DNA from: a virus
Virus record (IMG/VR): IMGVR_UViG_3300031722_000008
Span: 62,001-126,000 of that record
Reading direction: 5' to 3' (one strand)
DNA: 64,000 nucleotides
Below the pieces are notes generated by a model, which was not told where the DNA came from, made no database searches, and saw only the letters and a program-made list of their open reading frames with translations. This document shows positions 7,117-14,813 of the stretch, in pieces (within the stretch, counting starts at the first letter, position 1; each line of letters opens with the position of its first letter). Position numbers and translations under genes: made by a program.

Positions 7117-7132
7117 GTATAAGAAATTAAAG
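7117..7132 (+). promoter_or_regulatory. Phage promoter motif, copy 7
   Basis: GTATAAGAAATTAAAG, with A at the variable position (others have T or C). The leader carries a 15-base insertion relative to its relatives before AAAGAAAGAGAGTGATAA. Confidence 0.72.
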
Positions 7133-7168
7133 AATACGTAATAAATAAAAAGAAAGAGAGTGATAAAT

Positions 7169-7525
7169 ATGAAAGATAAGATAATATTAGCAGTAGTAGC
7201 AGGGGTAACAGTATTAGGAGGAATAGTAGCAACAGCATTATTAATATCAAATACAAAAGCAAATAAAGAGCGAATGGAATTGGATAAGGCAACAGAAGAA
7301 TTAGATAGGTCAACAGAAGAATCAATAGATAGAGTAACTGAAATTATAGTTAAAGAAGTAGGAGTAGATGCATTAGATCAATGTAAAAATGAAATAGTAA
7401 GAAGTTATATTAAGAGCATAGCAAAAAATGATAGCAGGATACTAACAATTGAAGAGCAGAAAATAGTAGAAGATGAAATTACAAAATCAATAGACAGAAT
7501 GAAACAAAAATATAAAGCAATATAA
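7169..7525 (+). CDS. Single-pass membrane protein, 118 aa
   Basis: Residues 5-28 form a hydrophobic helix (IILAVVAGVTVLGGIVATAL); the remaining 90 residues are charged and helical (LDKATEELDRSTEESIDRV). Same plan as 1967-2428: short N-terminus, one helix, long coiled-coil tail, A-ended codons, own promoter and terminator. Function unknown. Confidence 0.85.
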   Translation: MKDKIILAVVAGVTVLGGIVATALLISNTKANKERMELDKATEELDRSTEESIDRVTEIIVKEVGVDALDQCKNEIVRSYIKSIAKNDSRILTIEEQKIVEDEITKSIDRMKQKYKAI

Positions 7526-7530
7526 AAAAG

Positions 7531-7560
7531 GAGGGCTTTCGCCCTCAATATCTTTTTTTC
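7531..7560. terminator. Terminator, GAGGGC-TTTC-GCCCTC type
   Basis: Same stem as the other cassette terminators but with a TTTC loop, so it reads GAAA on the minus strand. AAAAAAGG precedes and AATATCTTTTTTTC follows: suited to stop both the plus-strand cassette and the converging 7569-10817 gene. Confidence 0.85.
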
Positions 7561-7568
7561 TTTTATAT

Positions 7569-10500
7569 TTACATTGCACCGCCATTGTTTACGTTTGGTT
7601 GAGGTATTGTAGATAATGTGCCTGCTGCTCCATTCACATTTTTAACTGCTTTAGAAGCTGCATCAGTAGTTGCTCCGAACATTGTATCTGTCCCTGCTTC
7701 TTTTTCTTCTTTATCTTTATCTGATTTCTTGCTAAAGTCTAACTTATCTTTATCAATAGATTCATCTAAGCATTTAGCTATCTTATAGATGTTATCGATA
7801 GTTGCTACAGCACGATTAATATCATTCTTATCAACACCTGTATCGATATTGTGATAAGTTCCATTAACCTTGAGTGCAGTTAAATCATAAGCTATCTTTT
7901 CTAATACTGGTCTTGCAAGGCTTATATCAGATACAACTTCTTTGATGTTTGGATATAAATTATTGTTATCCTCAATTATAGTTGCAAGCTTTTCAGATAA
8001 ATTATATCCGATACCTAATATTCTAGCTACATCTAAGTATTCTTCTGACTCATGTGTTTGAGCATACTTTTCAAACTTAGGTGATAACTCTGCAGTTTCA
8101 TTAGCTAATTTACCTAGAATATTTCCAGCCTTAAATACAGCACCACCTGGTGTAGCCATATTAACAACAGATTTGGTAATCATAGCTCCCATAACTGTCG
8201 AAGCCAATGTCTTAGCAATATCTAGTGGGTTTACATATTTTTGAACAATATTCTTAACTGCTCGAGTAGATACATTTGTCATTGCTCCACCTTGAAGTTT
8301 TTGAATATCTTGTGCAGTACATTCAGCTGGTATTGGGTAACTAGCTCTTGGTTCATTCTTAGCTTTGTATATAATTTCATTTAGCTTATTTCCTTGGAAT
8401 CTAAGTATTCTAAGAACAGCACGAACTTTACCCTCTTTAATTCTATTGAAGTTTTGATTTCTTAGATTAAAGAATCTTTGATTAGTATCCTTATAATCAA
8501 CAAAGACGTTGTATATGCCTACTCTTCTATCAACACATTCAACAACTACAGTGTTAAGAGCAAAGGCAACCTTTTCTACATCATAACCTGCATCATGTAA
8601 TTGATTCTTTGTATCAAACTCATTTTGGTCCTTAAAGTTAGTTGTTATAATTCCAGCAATTTTAATTACTTTTGAATGAGGATCTGCAACAACTACTTCT
8701 TTTTGAGTTCTACCTGAATAACTCATTAGTGAATTGATGATATCTTCCGATAACCCTGATTCCTTTGCTTTCGCAGTTAAGAAATCTTCATGTGATACTT
8801 GTTCAAACTTGTGTTCATCTAGAGTATAGATATCTGTGCTGTCTGAGTTCACAGTCTTTCCACTAAATAAACTGTTTGTATATCCTGAATTGATTGGCTT
8901 ACAGTTATAGTAATAACCAACAGTACTTATCTTATTTTCTCCTATTGAATTTCCATAAGATAAATTACCTATAAATCCAATGTTTAATGGGATTGTAACC
9001 TTATCGCCATTAAGTGCAAAGAAGTTATCATTATTTTGTAGAGCCCTAAGTTCTGTAGTTACAAGTTTGAAAGCTGAATCTACTTTCTTACATAAGAATG
9101 CATCTTTTTCTAAGATTTTAATTCTTCCATCGTTCGCACATACAAACTTAAACCCAGCAGTTTTTCCACTCATGAATGATGTATCAAGGTTAGATAAAAC
9201 TATTCCTGGTGTCATAGAAACTTGACCATCTTTTATTTCAGGGAATACAATAAATGTTCCATGATCGAAATGTCTTGCATCTTCAAATTTAAACTTGACC
9301 ATTTTTTCAGCATTGTCCAGGTCTTTTCTAGTAGGTGTTTGCTTTTCTTCATCAGCTGCTAATTTTTCAAGTTCATCTCTAGTATTCATGGCTGCTCTTT
9401 TATTTAAAACAAATGCAATAGTATTCATTTCTTCTTCTGTCATAGGTTTTAAACTGGCAACTTTTTCCATGATTGCATTTAAATCAGTAACGACGAAAGT
9501 TTCACCTGCATGTTTCTTGAATTGATTTCTAAGAGAGCCTAATTCTTCTAAGCCTTCGTTAGAGTGTGGTTTCTTTGTGAAATTACCAAATATTGCCTTG
9601 AAGTTATTTTTACCATCCTCAACGAAACGCTTCATGTGATCACTAGCTTCTTTATCTATATTTCCATTATCAAGTTTCATTCCGGATTCTCTTAGTATTG
9701 TTTTGACTGCATCTTCCCCATCCATTGGTGCTGGTACTGTTGACTTTTCTCTTTCAACATCTTGAAGTGCCTTATCGAATCCATCAGCTAAATCTTTTCT
9801 ATGAGAACTCCAACCAAGTCCCATAGCATCATATTCATCAGCAGATTTTTCTAATAATCCAGCTGGTGTAGGATTAGAGTTACCAATAAATTCTATTTCA
9901 CCTAACATATTTTCTGATGCAGTCTTATCTGTACCATCAGCTAAATCTTTCTTTAGATTTTCATAAAACTCATGAGTTGAAGATTTCTTTTCAGCTTTAT
10001 TTTTTGCTTGGCATTGTTCATGGAACTCTGCTTCTTTAATTAAATCGTCCAAGGTTTCGCTTGCTGACTTCAATTGAGAATGAGTATCGAATGATAAATC
10101 TCCATCTTTATTGAGAACACTTATCATTTGGTCAGTTGTTAAATCTTGGATATTCTTTTCACTGTAGTTACTAGCAGTCTTCTCTAGTTCTGTGAACTCT
10201 GATGACGCAGTGACGTATCTGCCTGACCCTGGAGTGTAACTTTGAGAATCTCTAATAGACAGCACATCTCCCATGAATCCGGGTGCTGTTGATGGATTGG
10301 TATAATCTGCCAATCCTTGGTATGGTGAGCCATCGCTTTCGCCTGACTGTTCTTTCTCAAGCTGTCTGTCTAGGTTGATTATAATTTTTTGCAGATTTTC
10401 CCTAGAATATGGAACTCTTTGGTTGTCCATTTGAATGACATCAAAAGGCTCTAAATCACCTCCATGAATCATAAAGGGAAGTTCCACTATTTTGCTTCTA

Positions 10501-10817
10501 ACCTTGACTTGTACGGCACCTGTGCCATCTTCTACGAGGTTTTTTCGCACCTTGTCAAAACTAGAGGGTATAAAGGATACACCCACTTCCAGAACTCTTG
10601 GAAAGAAAGTAAGTTCATTATACATGTATTTTCTAATAAAGTCTTCTATATTTTCTTGAGTAGGGTTATCAATATAGATTCCAGCTATCTTTTCTAAACA
10701 AGTATTTTGAACTGAACTGGCTACCTTATCTATCTTTTCGTGATCTACTGTTTCATAATCAGAAGTTAGTGCTAATGAAGCCATCATAGCTTCACTCACG
10801 TTAATTGCTCTTTTCAT
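7569..10817 (-). CDS. Large protein of unknown function, possibly virion-associated, 1082 aa
   Basis: Longest minus-strand gene of the window; AGGAGG precedes the ATG and a sigma-A-like promoter lies upstream. Soluble and acidic, with a low-complexity Ser/Gly/Tyr stretch at about 160-205, a helical middle with many EK[ILV]A and [ED]KTAS elements, a central beta-rich part (about 490-680), and a Gly/Pro/Asn-rich C-terminus (QPNVNNGGAM). A hydrophobic segment near 880-900 (LASTVMGAMITKSVVNMAT) might touch membrane. No enzyme motif was found. Size, lone position and opposite strand fit a structural or injected protein, but this is inference. Confidence 0.8.
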   Translation of the reverse strand: MKRAINVSEAMMASLALTSDYETVDHEKIDKVASSVQNTCLEKIAGIYIDNPTQENIEDFIRKYMYNELTFFPRVLEVGVSFIPSSFDKVRKNLVEDGTGAVQVKVRSKIVELPFMIHGGDLEPFDVIQMDNQRVPYSRENLQKIIINLDRQLEKEQSGESDGSPYQGLADYTNPSTAPGFMGDVLSIRDSQSYTPGSGRYVTASSEFTELEKTASNYSEKNIQDLTTDQMISVLNKDGDLSFDTHSQLKSASETLDDLIKEAEFHEQCQAKNKAEKKSSTHEFYENLKKDLADGTDKTASENMLGEIEFIGNSNPTPAGLLEKSADEYDAMGLGWSSHRKDLADGFDKALQDVEREKSTVPAPMDGEDAVKTILRESGMKLDNGNIDKEASDHMKRFVEDGKNNFKAIFGNFTKKPHSNEGLEELGSLRNQFKKHAGETFVVTDLNAIMEKVASLKPMTEEEMNTIAFVLNKRAAMNTRDELEKLAADEEKQTPTRKDLDNAEKMVKFKFEDARHFDHGTFIVFPEIKDGQVSMTPGIVLSNLDTSFMSGKTAGFKFVCANDGRIKILEKDAFLCKKVDSAFKLVTTELRALQNNDNFFALNGDKVTIPLNIGFIGNLSYGNSIGENKISTVGYYYNCKPINSGYTNSLFSGKTVNSDSTDIYTLDEHKFEQVSHEDFLTAKAKESGLSEDIINSLMSYSGRTQKEVVVADPHSKVIKIAGIITTNFKDQNEFDTKNQLHDAGYDVEKVAFALNTVVVECVDRRVGIYNVFVDYKDTNQRFFNLRNQNFNRIKEGKVRAVLRILRFQGNKLNEIIYKAKNEPRASYPIPAECTAQDIQKLQGGAMTNVSTRAVKNIVQKYVNPLDIAKTLASTVMGAMITKSVVNMATPGGAVFKAGNILGKLANETAELSPKFEKYAQTHESEEYLDVARILGIGYNLSEKLATIIEDNNNLYPNIKEVVSDISLARPVLEKIAYDLTALKVNGTYHNIDTGVDKNDINRAVATIDNIYKIAKCLDESIDKDKLDFSKKSDKDKEEKEAGTDTMFGATTDAASKAVKNVNGAAGTLSTIPQPNVNNGGAM

Positions 10818-10849
10818 AATCTTTTCTACCTCCTTTAATTTCTATCTTT

Positions 10850-10878
10850 ATTTTAGATTAAAAAGAGGTTTGTTACAA
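10850..10878 (-). promoter_or_regulatory. Sigma-A-like promoter for the 1082-aa gene
   Basis: On the minus strand, TTGTAA (10878-10873) and TAAAAT (10855-10850) are separated by 17 bp, close to the host TTGACA-N17-TATAAT pattern, 33 bases before the ATG. It points away from phage promoter copy 8, so this gene may use host sigma factor. Confidence 0.5.
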
Positions 10879-10905
10879 GTTATTATATATTATCTATTAA
10901 ATCTT

Positions 10906-10921
10906 GTATAAGATATTAAAG
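10906..10921 (+). promoter_or_regulatory. Phage promoter motif, copy 8
   Basis: GTATAAGATATTAAAG, perfect, divergent from the sigma-A-like site at 10850-10878. Confidence 0.75.
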
Positions 10922-10940
10922 AAAATGATATATCATTTTC
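10921..10940 (+). promoter_or_regulatory. 20-bp palindrome in the leader
   Basis: GAAAATGATATATCATTTTC reads the same on both strands and starts on the last base of the promoter motif; a second small stem (CGAAA/TTTCG) follows before GGGAGG. Another promoter-proximal hairpin like that at 324-351. Confidence 0.6.
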
Positions 10941-10966
10941 GAAATTACTTTCGGGAGGAATTAAAT

Positions 10967-11731
10967 ATGAAGACAAAACGTATCGAAGGATTGGTGAGAA
11001 AAGCTATGTTATCAAAAACAAAGGATGAGTCAGCAAGAAAAGTGGTTTACTCTGATGGAGGTAGGCTTGAAAAAACTTTAGTTAAATCAGGAATAACTAT
11101 AATTGAAGAGCATCCAGTAATTAAAAGTGAACTACAAAAAGAAAATGAGGATCTAAAAAAAGAGAATGAAGAACTTACAGAGAGTGAAGCTAATTGGTCG
11201 AAGAAATATAATGAATTACTAGGAAAATTTAATGAAAGAGGAAGAGAAGTTAGAAGTTTACTTAATAGAAATACCAATCTAGTACATGAACTTGATAGAA
11301 AAACTAAGGTAGCTAATGAGTTTGAAAGTGCATATGAGAAAAAACTTGATGAACTTGTAAGAAAAACTAAAGTAGCTAATAATCTTAATTCAAATTATAA
11401 TAAATCAATAGAGGAAGTTCATGAATTAAAGATATATAATAAACAATTAAATCTCACTAATTCTTCACTTAATTCTCAGCTAGCAAAAGCTAATAAATCT
11501 ATGCCTATTGAACTAGTAATTAAAGATGTACGTGATTTTCTACGTAATTCTACTAAAGAAGGATTGTTCAGTGTTTCTTGTGAAGGTTTGTATGAATATT
11601 ATAAAACATCTAGAAATCATATGTACTATCTTCCTGAATTAGAAACTTTCGATGCTATTATGCTACAATTTGGCTATTGCACAGTAGTTGATGATGATAA
11701 TTCATGGTTTGGATTGACTGTCGTACAATAA
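10967..11731 (+). CDS. Coiled-coil protein next to the candidate origin, 254 aa
   Basis: Start ATG 10967 with GGGAGG seven bases upstream. Residues about 45-170 are a long coiled coil with an internal repeat: ELDRKTKVANEFESAYEKK is followed by ELVRKTKVANNLNSNYNKS. The last 75 residues form a compact predicted domain (IKDVRDFLRNST, then the EGLYEYYK and YYLPELETFDAIM regions) that could be winged-helix-like. It is the last gene before the GGACAC-box array, so it is a candidate array-binding protein, but no motif proves DNA binding. Confidence 0.8.
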   Translation: MKTKRIEGLVRKAMLSKTKDESARKVVYSDGGRLEKTLVKSGITIIEEHPVIKSELQKENEDLKKENEELTESEANWSKKYNELLGKFNERGREVRSLLNRNTNLVHELDRKTKVANEFESAYEKKLDELVRKTKVANNLNSNYNKSIEEVHELKIYNKQLNLTNSSLNSQLAKANKSMPIELVIKDVRDFLRNSTKEGLFSVSCEGLYEYYKTSRNHMYYLPELETFDAIMLQFGYCTVVDDDNSWFGLTVVQ

Positions 11732-11749
11732 AATTCATTTGAATACCGA

Positions 11750-11776
11750 TTGGAGGGCAATTGCCCTCCAATTTTT
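11750..11776 (+). terminator. Strong terminator
   Basis: TTGGAGGGCAA and its exact complement form a 22-bp palindrome (11750-11771), followed by ATTTTTC. Separates the coiled-coil gene from the gene-free region. Confidence 0.85.
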
Positions 11777-11825
11777 CATTTTAGGTTCAAAATCATCAAC
11801 TAATTGATAATCATTTCTAATTGAC

Positions 11826-12344
11826 AATGGACACTTTTAAAATCAAAGTGTCCATTTTGGACTTTTCATATAATTGAGAAATTTCTAGTCCAGGAAAAGA
11901 AAAATAAAAAGTGGACAGATGGAAATAAATGGGTGTCCACAAAGTGTCCAAGCTTTTTTCTTGTCCCAAAAAGGATTCTCACTAAAAATGATGAATTTGG
12001 ACACTTTTTAGCTAAGGGTATCCCCCTTTATGTAAAAATTCTTTAAAAAAATCTTAAAATAAGAGAGAATTTAAAGGAAAAGGAGTGAATTAAAAAATTA
12101 CCCCTATATAGTTTATCTTAAAGTGTCCTAATATATATATATTATTATATTATATTATATATATATAACCTATAAGTAAGTGTCCATAAGGGTTTCCCCA
12201 AAAATGATTTACCAAATATTATCATTACTGGTGGACACTTACTGGACACTTGAGGACACCCTTATTTTTCCAAAGCAATTATTTCCTTTCAGAGAGCCAC
12301 GCCCACCATGTCCACAAGGACACTTACAGAAATTGTAAGTGTCC
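11826..12344. other. Candidate replication origin: array of GGACAC/GTGTCC boxes
   Basis: The gene-free region 11777-12505 (about 730 bp) holds twelve exact GGACAC or GTGTCC hexamers, beginning at 11829, 11848, 11933, 11944, 11999, 12123, 12180, 12233, 12244, 12254, 12318 and 12339, plus near matches at 11911 and 12309. The fuller consensus is about TAAGTGTCCA. Some pairs are 10-11 bp apart, one helical turn. Two pairs form inverted repeats: AATGGACACTTT/AAAGTGTCCATT (11826-11856) and GGACACTTAC/GTAAGTGTCC (12318-12344). A pure AT tract lies in the middle. This is the build of an iteron origin; a partition site or large operator is the alternative. Confidence 0.6.
12129..12170. other. AT-only tract, candidate DNA unwinding element
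   Basis: About 40 bases of uninterrupted A and T, largely alternating TA and ATT, between GTGTCC boxes at 12123 and 12180. Such tracts melt easily and are found in replication origins. Homopolymer-like slippage may make its exact length uncertain. Confidence 0.55.
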
Positions 12345-12363
12345 ACATTATAGTTTTTTATTA

Positions 12364-12421
12364 TACTGATGAGTACAAATTATCAGAGTATTCTATGTTT
12401 TTGTACTGACGAGTATAAATT
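12364..12421. repeat. Two 18-bp direct repeats 40 bp apart
   Basis: TACTGATGAGTACAAATT (12364-12381) and TACTGACGAGTATAAATT (12404-12421) differ at two positions and are offset by exactly 40 bp, about four helical turns. Each contains a TACT-N4-AGTA dyad. Likely a regulator-binding pair between the box array and the gene at 12506. Confidence 0.55.
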
Positions 12422-12505
12422 GCGCTCAATTTTGCATTTTAGTATATTTTCCACGCAAGCCATGACATAGATGATACAATATAAAACAGAACGGAGGTGT
12501 AAGCC

Positions 12506-12604
12506 ATGAAAACTGTAGTAATAGGAATCATCATTTATATAGTATTGCTGATTATCACGCTAGCATTTGTGCGAGGTGCAAGTGGCAAGGAGAGCAAGGA
12601 ATGA
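12506..12604 (+). CDS. Small membrane peptide, 32 aa
   Basis: ATG 12506 with CGGAGG eight bases upstream. Residues 2-23 (KTVVIGIIIYIVLLIITLAF) form one hydrophobic helix, followed by a short charged tail (RGASGKESKE). Isolated between the candidate origin and promoter copy 9. No family recognised. Confidence 0.65.
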   Translation: MKTVVIGIIIYIVLLIITLAFVRGASGKESKE

Positions 12605-12630
12605 AATTCATCAAAGTCTTGGATTAATTA

Positions 12631-12646
12631 GTATAAGACATTAAAG
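12631..12646 (+). promoter_or_regulatory. Phage promoter motif, copy 9
   Basis: GTATAAGACATTAAAG, perfect. Head of the long small-gene run that extends to about 19839. Confidence 0.75.
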
Positions 12647-12683
12647 AAGAAAGAGCTTAAGACTAAGTTTATTTCTTCTTTAA
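12641..12683 (+). promoter_or_regulatory. Leader hairpin built from the promoter's own 3' end
   Basis: TTAAAGAAGAAA (12641-12652, overlapping the motif) pairs perfectly with TTTCTTCTTTAA (12672-12683); CTTA/TAAG pair inside the loop. TATTTTGTTTT follows, so it may attenuate or protect the operon transcript. Confidence 0.6.
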
Positions 12684-12694
12684 TATTTTGTTTT

Positions 12695-12916
12695 ATGATT
12701 GGAGGGATTTGTATAAAATGTTGTGTCGAGGGTTGCGAGAACGAAGCAATCAAAACTATTCCTTTTGTTTGTACTAATTCAAGTTTAGATTTAAGGCTCC
12801 ATGATGGTGAAACCTTTAATTTGTCTGTATGTGCGAAGCATGAGGAGAAAATAATAATACCAACAGAAATAAGTTATGAAATCAAATGGGAGGGAGAAAA
12901 TCATGAGTCAATATAA
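12695..12916 (+). CDS. Small zinc-binding-type protein (start codon unclear)
   Basis: The frame encodes CxxCCxxxC near the N-terminus (CIKCCVEGC), then VC, then VCAKHE, a probable Cys/His zinc site. The only in-frame ATG (12695) has no RBS before it, while a good GGAGGG (12701-12706) lies inside the ORF; the ATG correctly spaced from that box (12718) is out of frame. Translation may start at a non-standard ATT or ATA codon (12707, 12713), or a base may be wrong. Overlaps the next gene by 14 bases. Confidence 0.6.
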   Translation: MIGGICIKCCVEGCENEAIKTIPFVCTNSSLDLRLHDGETFNLSVCAKHEEKIIIPTEISYEIKWEGENHESI

Positions 12917-13397
12917 ATATTCTATAGATTTTAAAGTAATGAATCCAGAAAGTGTAGAGCTTATAAACAAAGGATTCAACATGAATCAATCATCAATGAT
13001 AAATTCAGCAGTAGTGGAATCAATCACTACTGCTTTGAATTTAAAACAAACAGCTTTTATTATAACAGATTCTCAATTAATTAAGGATGATACAGTAATC
13101 GGAATAGAAGACAGAAATGAGCCACGAATGATAGAAGATTTAGTAAGTATTAATAATCTTCTTGCTGTAATTGATTTGAGTGATGAGTTTAATGATCATG
13201 TATTTGAATTGGAAAGATTATACAACAAAAAGATGGAAGGTCGAATAGGTTTTATGACATGGCTAAATTATTATATAAAAATTGATTACAGTTCCGTTGG
13301 ATTTAAAGACAAAGCAATAGCAGCTATAAGAAAAGCTGATGAATTGATAGGAAAAAATAAAATCAAATGGGAGGGCGAAAATAGTGAGAATAAGTGA
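12903..13397 (+). CDS. Hypothetical protein, 164 aa
   Basis: Starts at ATG 12903 after GGGAGGGAG. Predicted soluble alpha/beta protein; MNQSSMINSAVVESITTALNLKQ is a conspicuous helix. No family recognised. Its end AAATGGGAGGGCGAAAAT duplicates the RBS block that precedes it (AAATGGGAGGGAGAAAAT), a sign of local duplication of ribosome sites. Confidence 0.8.
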   Translation: MSQYKYSIDFKVMNPESVELINKGFNMNQSSMINSAVVESITTALNLKQTAFIITDSQLIKDDTVIGIEDRNEPRMIEDLVSINNLLAVIDLSDEFNDHVFELERLYNKKMEGRIGFMTWLNYYIKIDYSSVGFKDKAIAAIRKADELIGKNKIKWEGENSENK

Positions 13398-13680
13398 TGA
13401 TAAAATGAATGAAATAGTTAAGGAAGTGGTAGGTGAAGTCACTTCAAACTACGAAATCGGAGAAATATGGAATGGACTTGATGAGCCATATAAAGAAGAT
13501 GTTGAGAATAAAGTATTTGGAATAATTAAAAATGGAATTAATAATGAAGAATTTGGAAGTATATCCGATGAAGAACTTAGTGAGTGGGGATTCACTGAAA
13601 ATCAAAAAGAGATTATTAAAAAGATGTATGCAACTCATAAGAAAGGAACTTTTCCAAACCCTAGATGTGCACTGTATTAA
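13384..13680 (+). CDS. Hypothetical protein, 98 aa
   Basis: GTG start overlapping the upstream gene by 14 bases, with GGGAGGG eight bases before it. Acidic helical protein (SISDEELSEWGFTENQKEII). No family recognised. Confidence 0.78.
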   Translation: MRISDDKMNEIVKEVVGEVTSNYEIGEIWNGLDEPYKEDVENKVFGIIKNGINNEEFGSISDEELSEWGFTENQKEIIKKMYATHKKGTFPNPRCALY

Positions 13681-13692
13681 GGAGGCAAATTA

Positions 13693-13998
13693 ATGAAATC
13701 AACAGAATTAATAAAAAGATCAGATGCTGATATTTTACCAATTAAAACAGGTGTTCCTTATACAAAGGAAGTTTTATGGGATTATATCAAAGAAAATGAA
13801 AATCAAAAGAAAGAAGATGTCTTTATCGATAAAGGAGAAAAAACCAGTTATCTATGTCATTTATCGCTAGAAACTTTCAGTCTTTGTTTTTTACTCAATG
13901 CAAGTAAATTAAAAGAAACAGATAAAATAATAGTAACCTTAGACGGAAATAGGTTAAGTATAAAAGAGATTGAAGGTGACAGTAATGGTTCAATGTAA
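13693..13998 (+). CDS. Hypothetical protein, 101 aa
   Basis: AAGGAGG precedes the ATG. Small soluble protein with no recognised family; overlaps the Cys-rich gene 13985-14140 by 14 bases. Confidence 0.78.
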   Translation: MKSTELIKRSDADILPIKTGVPYTKEVLWDYIKENENQKKEDVFIDKGEKTSYLCHLSLETFSLCFLLNASKLKETDKIIVTLDGNRLSIKEIEGDSNGSM

Positions 13999-14140
13999 AA
14001 TATCAATAAATAATGAAGAGGGTTGCATCAACTGCTGTGATTTCTGTACTTCACAGTGTGAGAAGAAATGTATTTTTACTAAAAGAGGATTGGCTTGCGA
14101 CAATAAACTGATTGGCAAGGAGAGTGAGAACGATGAGTGA
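13985..14140 (+). CDS. Cys-rich mini-protein, 51 aa
   Basis: ATG 13985 inside the end of the previous gene. Cys at residues 4, 14, 17, 18, 21, 25, 29 and 38 (including GCINCCDFC and SQCEKKC), as expected for a zinc- or Fe-S-binding mini-domain. Overlaps the next start by 8 bases. Coupled translation on both sides supports it as a real gene. Confidence 0.7.
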   Translation: MVQCKISINNEEGCINCCDFCTSQCEKKCIFTKRGLACDNKLIGKESENDE

Positions 14141-14390
14141 AGCTGCTAAAAAAATAGCCTTGATAGTAACTTTAACTAATGGGAAAAGATATGCTATTGC
14201 ATCTGATACATCACCATTAGTTTTTATTGCATCACTGAATGGTGATGGATTTAAATATTATGAATTATATACAGATCAAATGGATTATAATGTCCATTGT
14301 AAACTCAATAGAGTTGCTATCAATGCTAGGGATATATCTTCAGTAGAATATTATGAAAAGACAGGTGATGAAGATGGAGTTAAAGAGTAG
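14133..14390 (+). CDS. Hypothetical protein, 85 aa
   Basis: ATG 14133 with AAGGAG upstream. Predicted all-beta (ALIVTLTNGKRYAIASDT...), resembling small PH- or OB-like phage proteins only in secondary structure. No family recognised. Confidence 0.75.
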   Translation: MSEAAKKIALIVTLTNGKRYAIASDTSPLVFIASLNGDGFKYYELYTDQMDYNVHCKLNRVAINARDISSVEYYEKTGDEDGVKE

Positions 14391-14805
14391 CGAAGAATTA
14401 TATCCTGGATGGGAAGATGCTAACAAAACTATAGATAAGATAAATAATATGTTTGCAGTATCAATACAATGTGGAGGTTGTACTGATATAAGTTTCTTTC
14501 CACAAGGAATAGATTCAATAGTTCCAATGAAATATCAGTATCAAGTTCATAATAGAACTTTAGCTTTTAATAAGTGGCTTATTATGCAATTAAAGATTGG
14601 ACACTTTTGGCATCTTCCTAATTTAGGATATTCCGGTGCAGTAGCTAAAATAATATTAAATAAGATTAAGTCATATGAGAAAGAAAATCATTTAGATATA
14701 AGCAAACTTTACAAAACAGTTATGGGAGTATGGAGTGGTCCTGATTTTGTTCCACTTCCTGAGTCACTAACACGTTTCATTAAATTATATGAGATAGAGA
14801 GGTAG
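14374..14805 (+). CDS. Hypothetical protein, 143 aa
   Basis: Start at ATG 14374 fits AGGTGA seven bases upstream; ATGs at 14353 and 14368 are possible. Aromatic-rich, one CGGC element near residue 28, no membrane helix. No family recognised. Confidence 0.78.
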   Translation: MELKSSEELYPGWEDANKTIDKINNMFAVSIQCGGCTDISFFPQGIDSIVPMKYQYQVHNRTLAFNKWLIMQLKIGHFWHLPNLGYSGAVAKIILNKIKSYEKENHLDISKLYKTVMGVWSGPDFVPLPESLTRFIKLYEIER

Positions 14806-14813
14806 GAAATAAT

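Noticed and set aside
7569-10817. Prohead protease or portal function for the 1082-aa protein
   Set aside because: No catalytic Ser/His motif or portal-like pattern could be found; only a general structural suggestion is kept.
11777-12505. CRISPR array
   Set aside because: The GGACAC/GTGTCC boxes are six to ten bases long, occur in both orientations and are unevenly spaced; there are no equal repeats with unique spacers and no cas genes.
14353-14373. Earlier start for the 14374 gene
   Set aside because: In-frame ATGs at 14353 and 14368 exist, but only 14374 has a suitably spaced AGGTGA.
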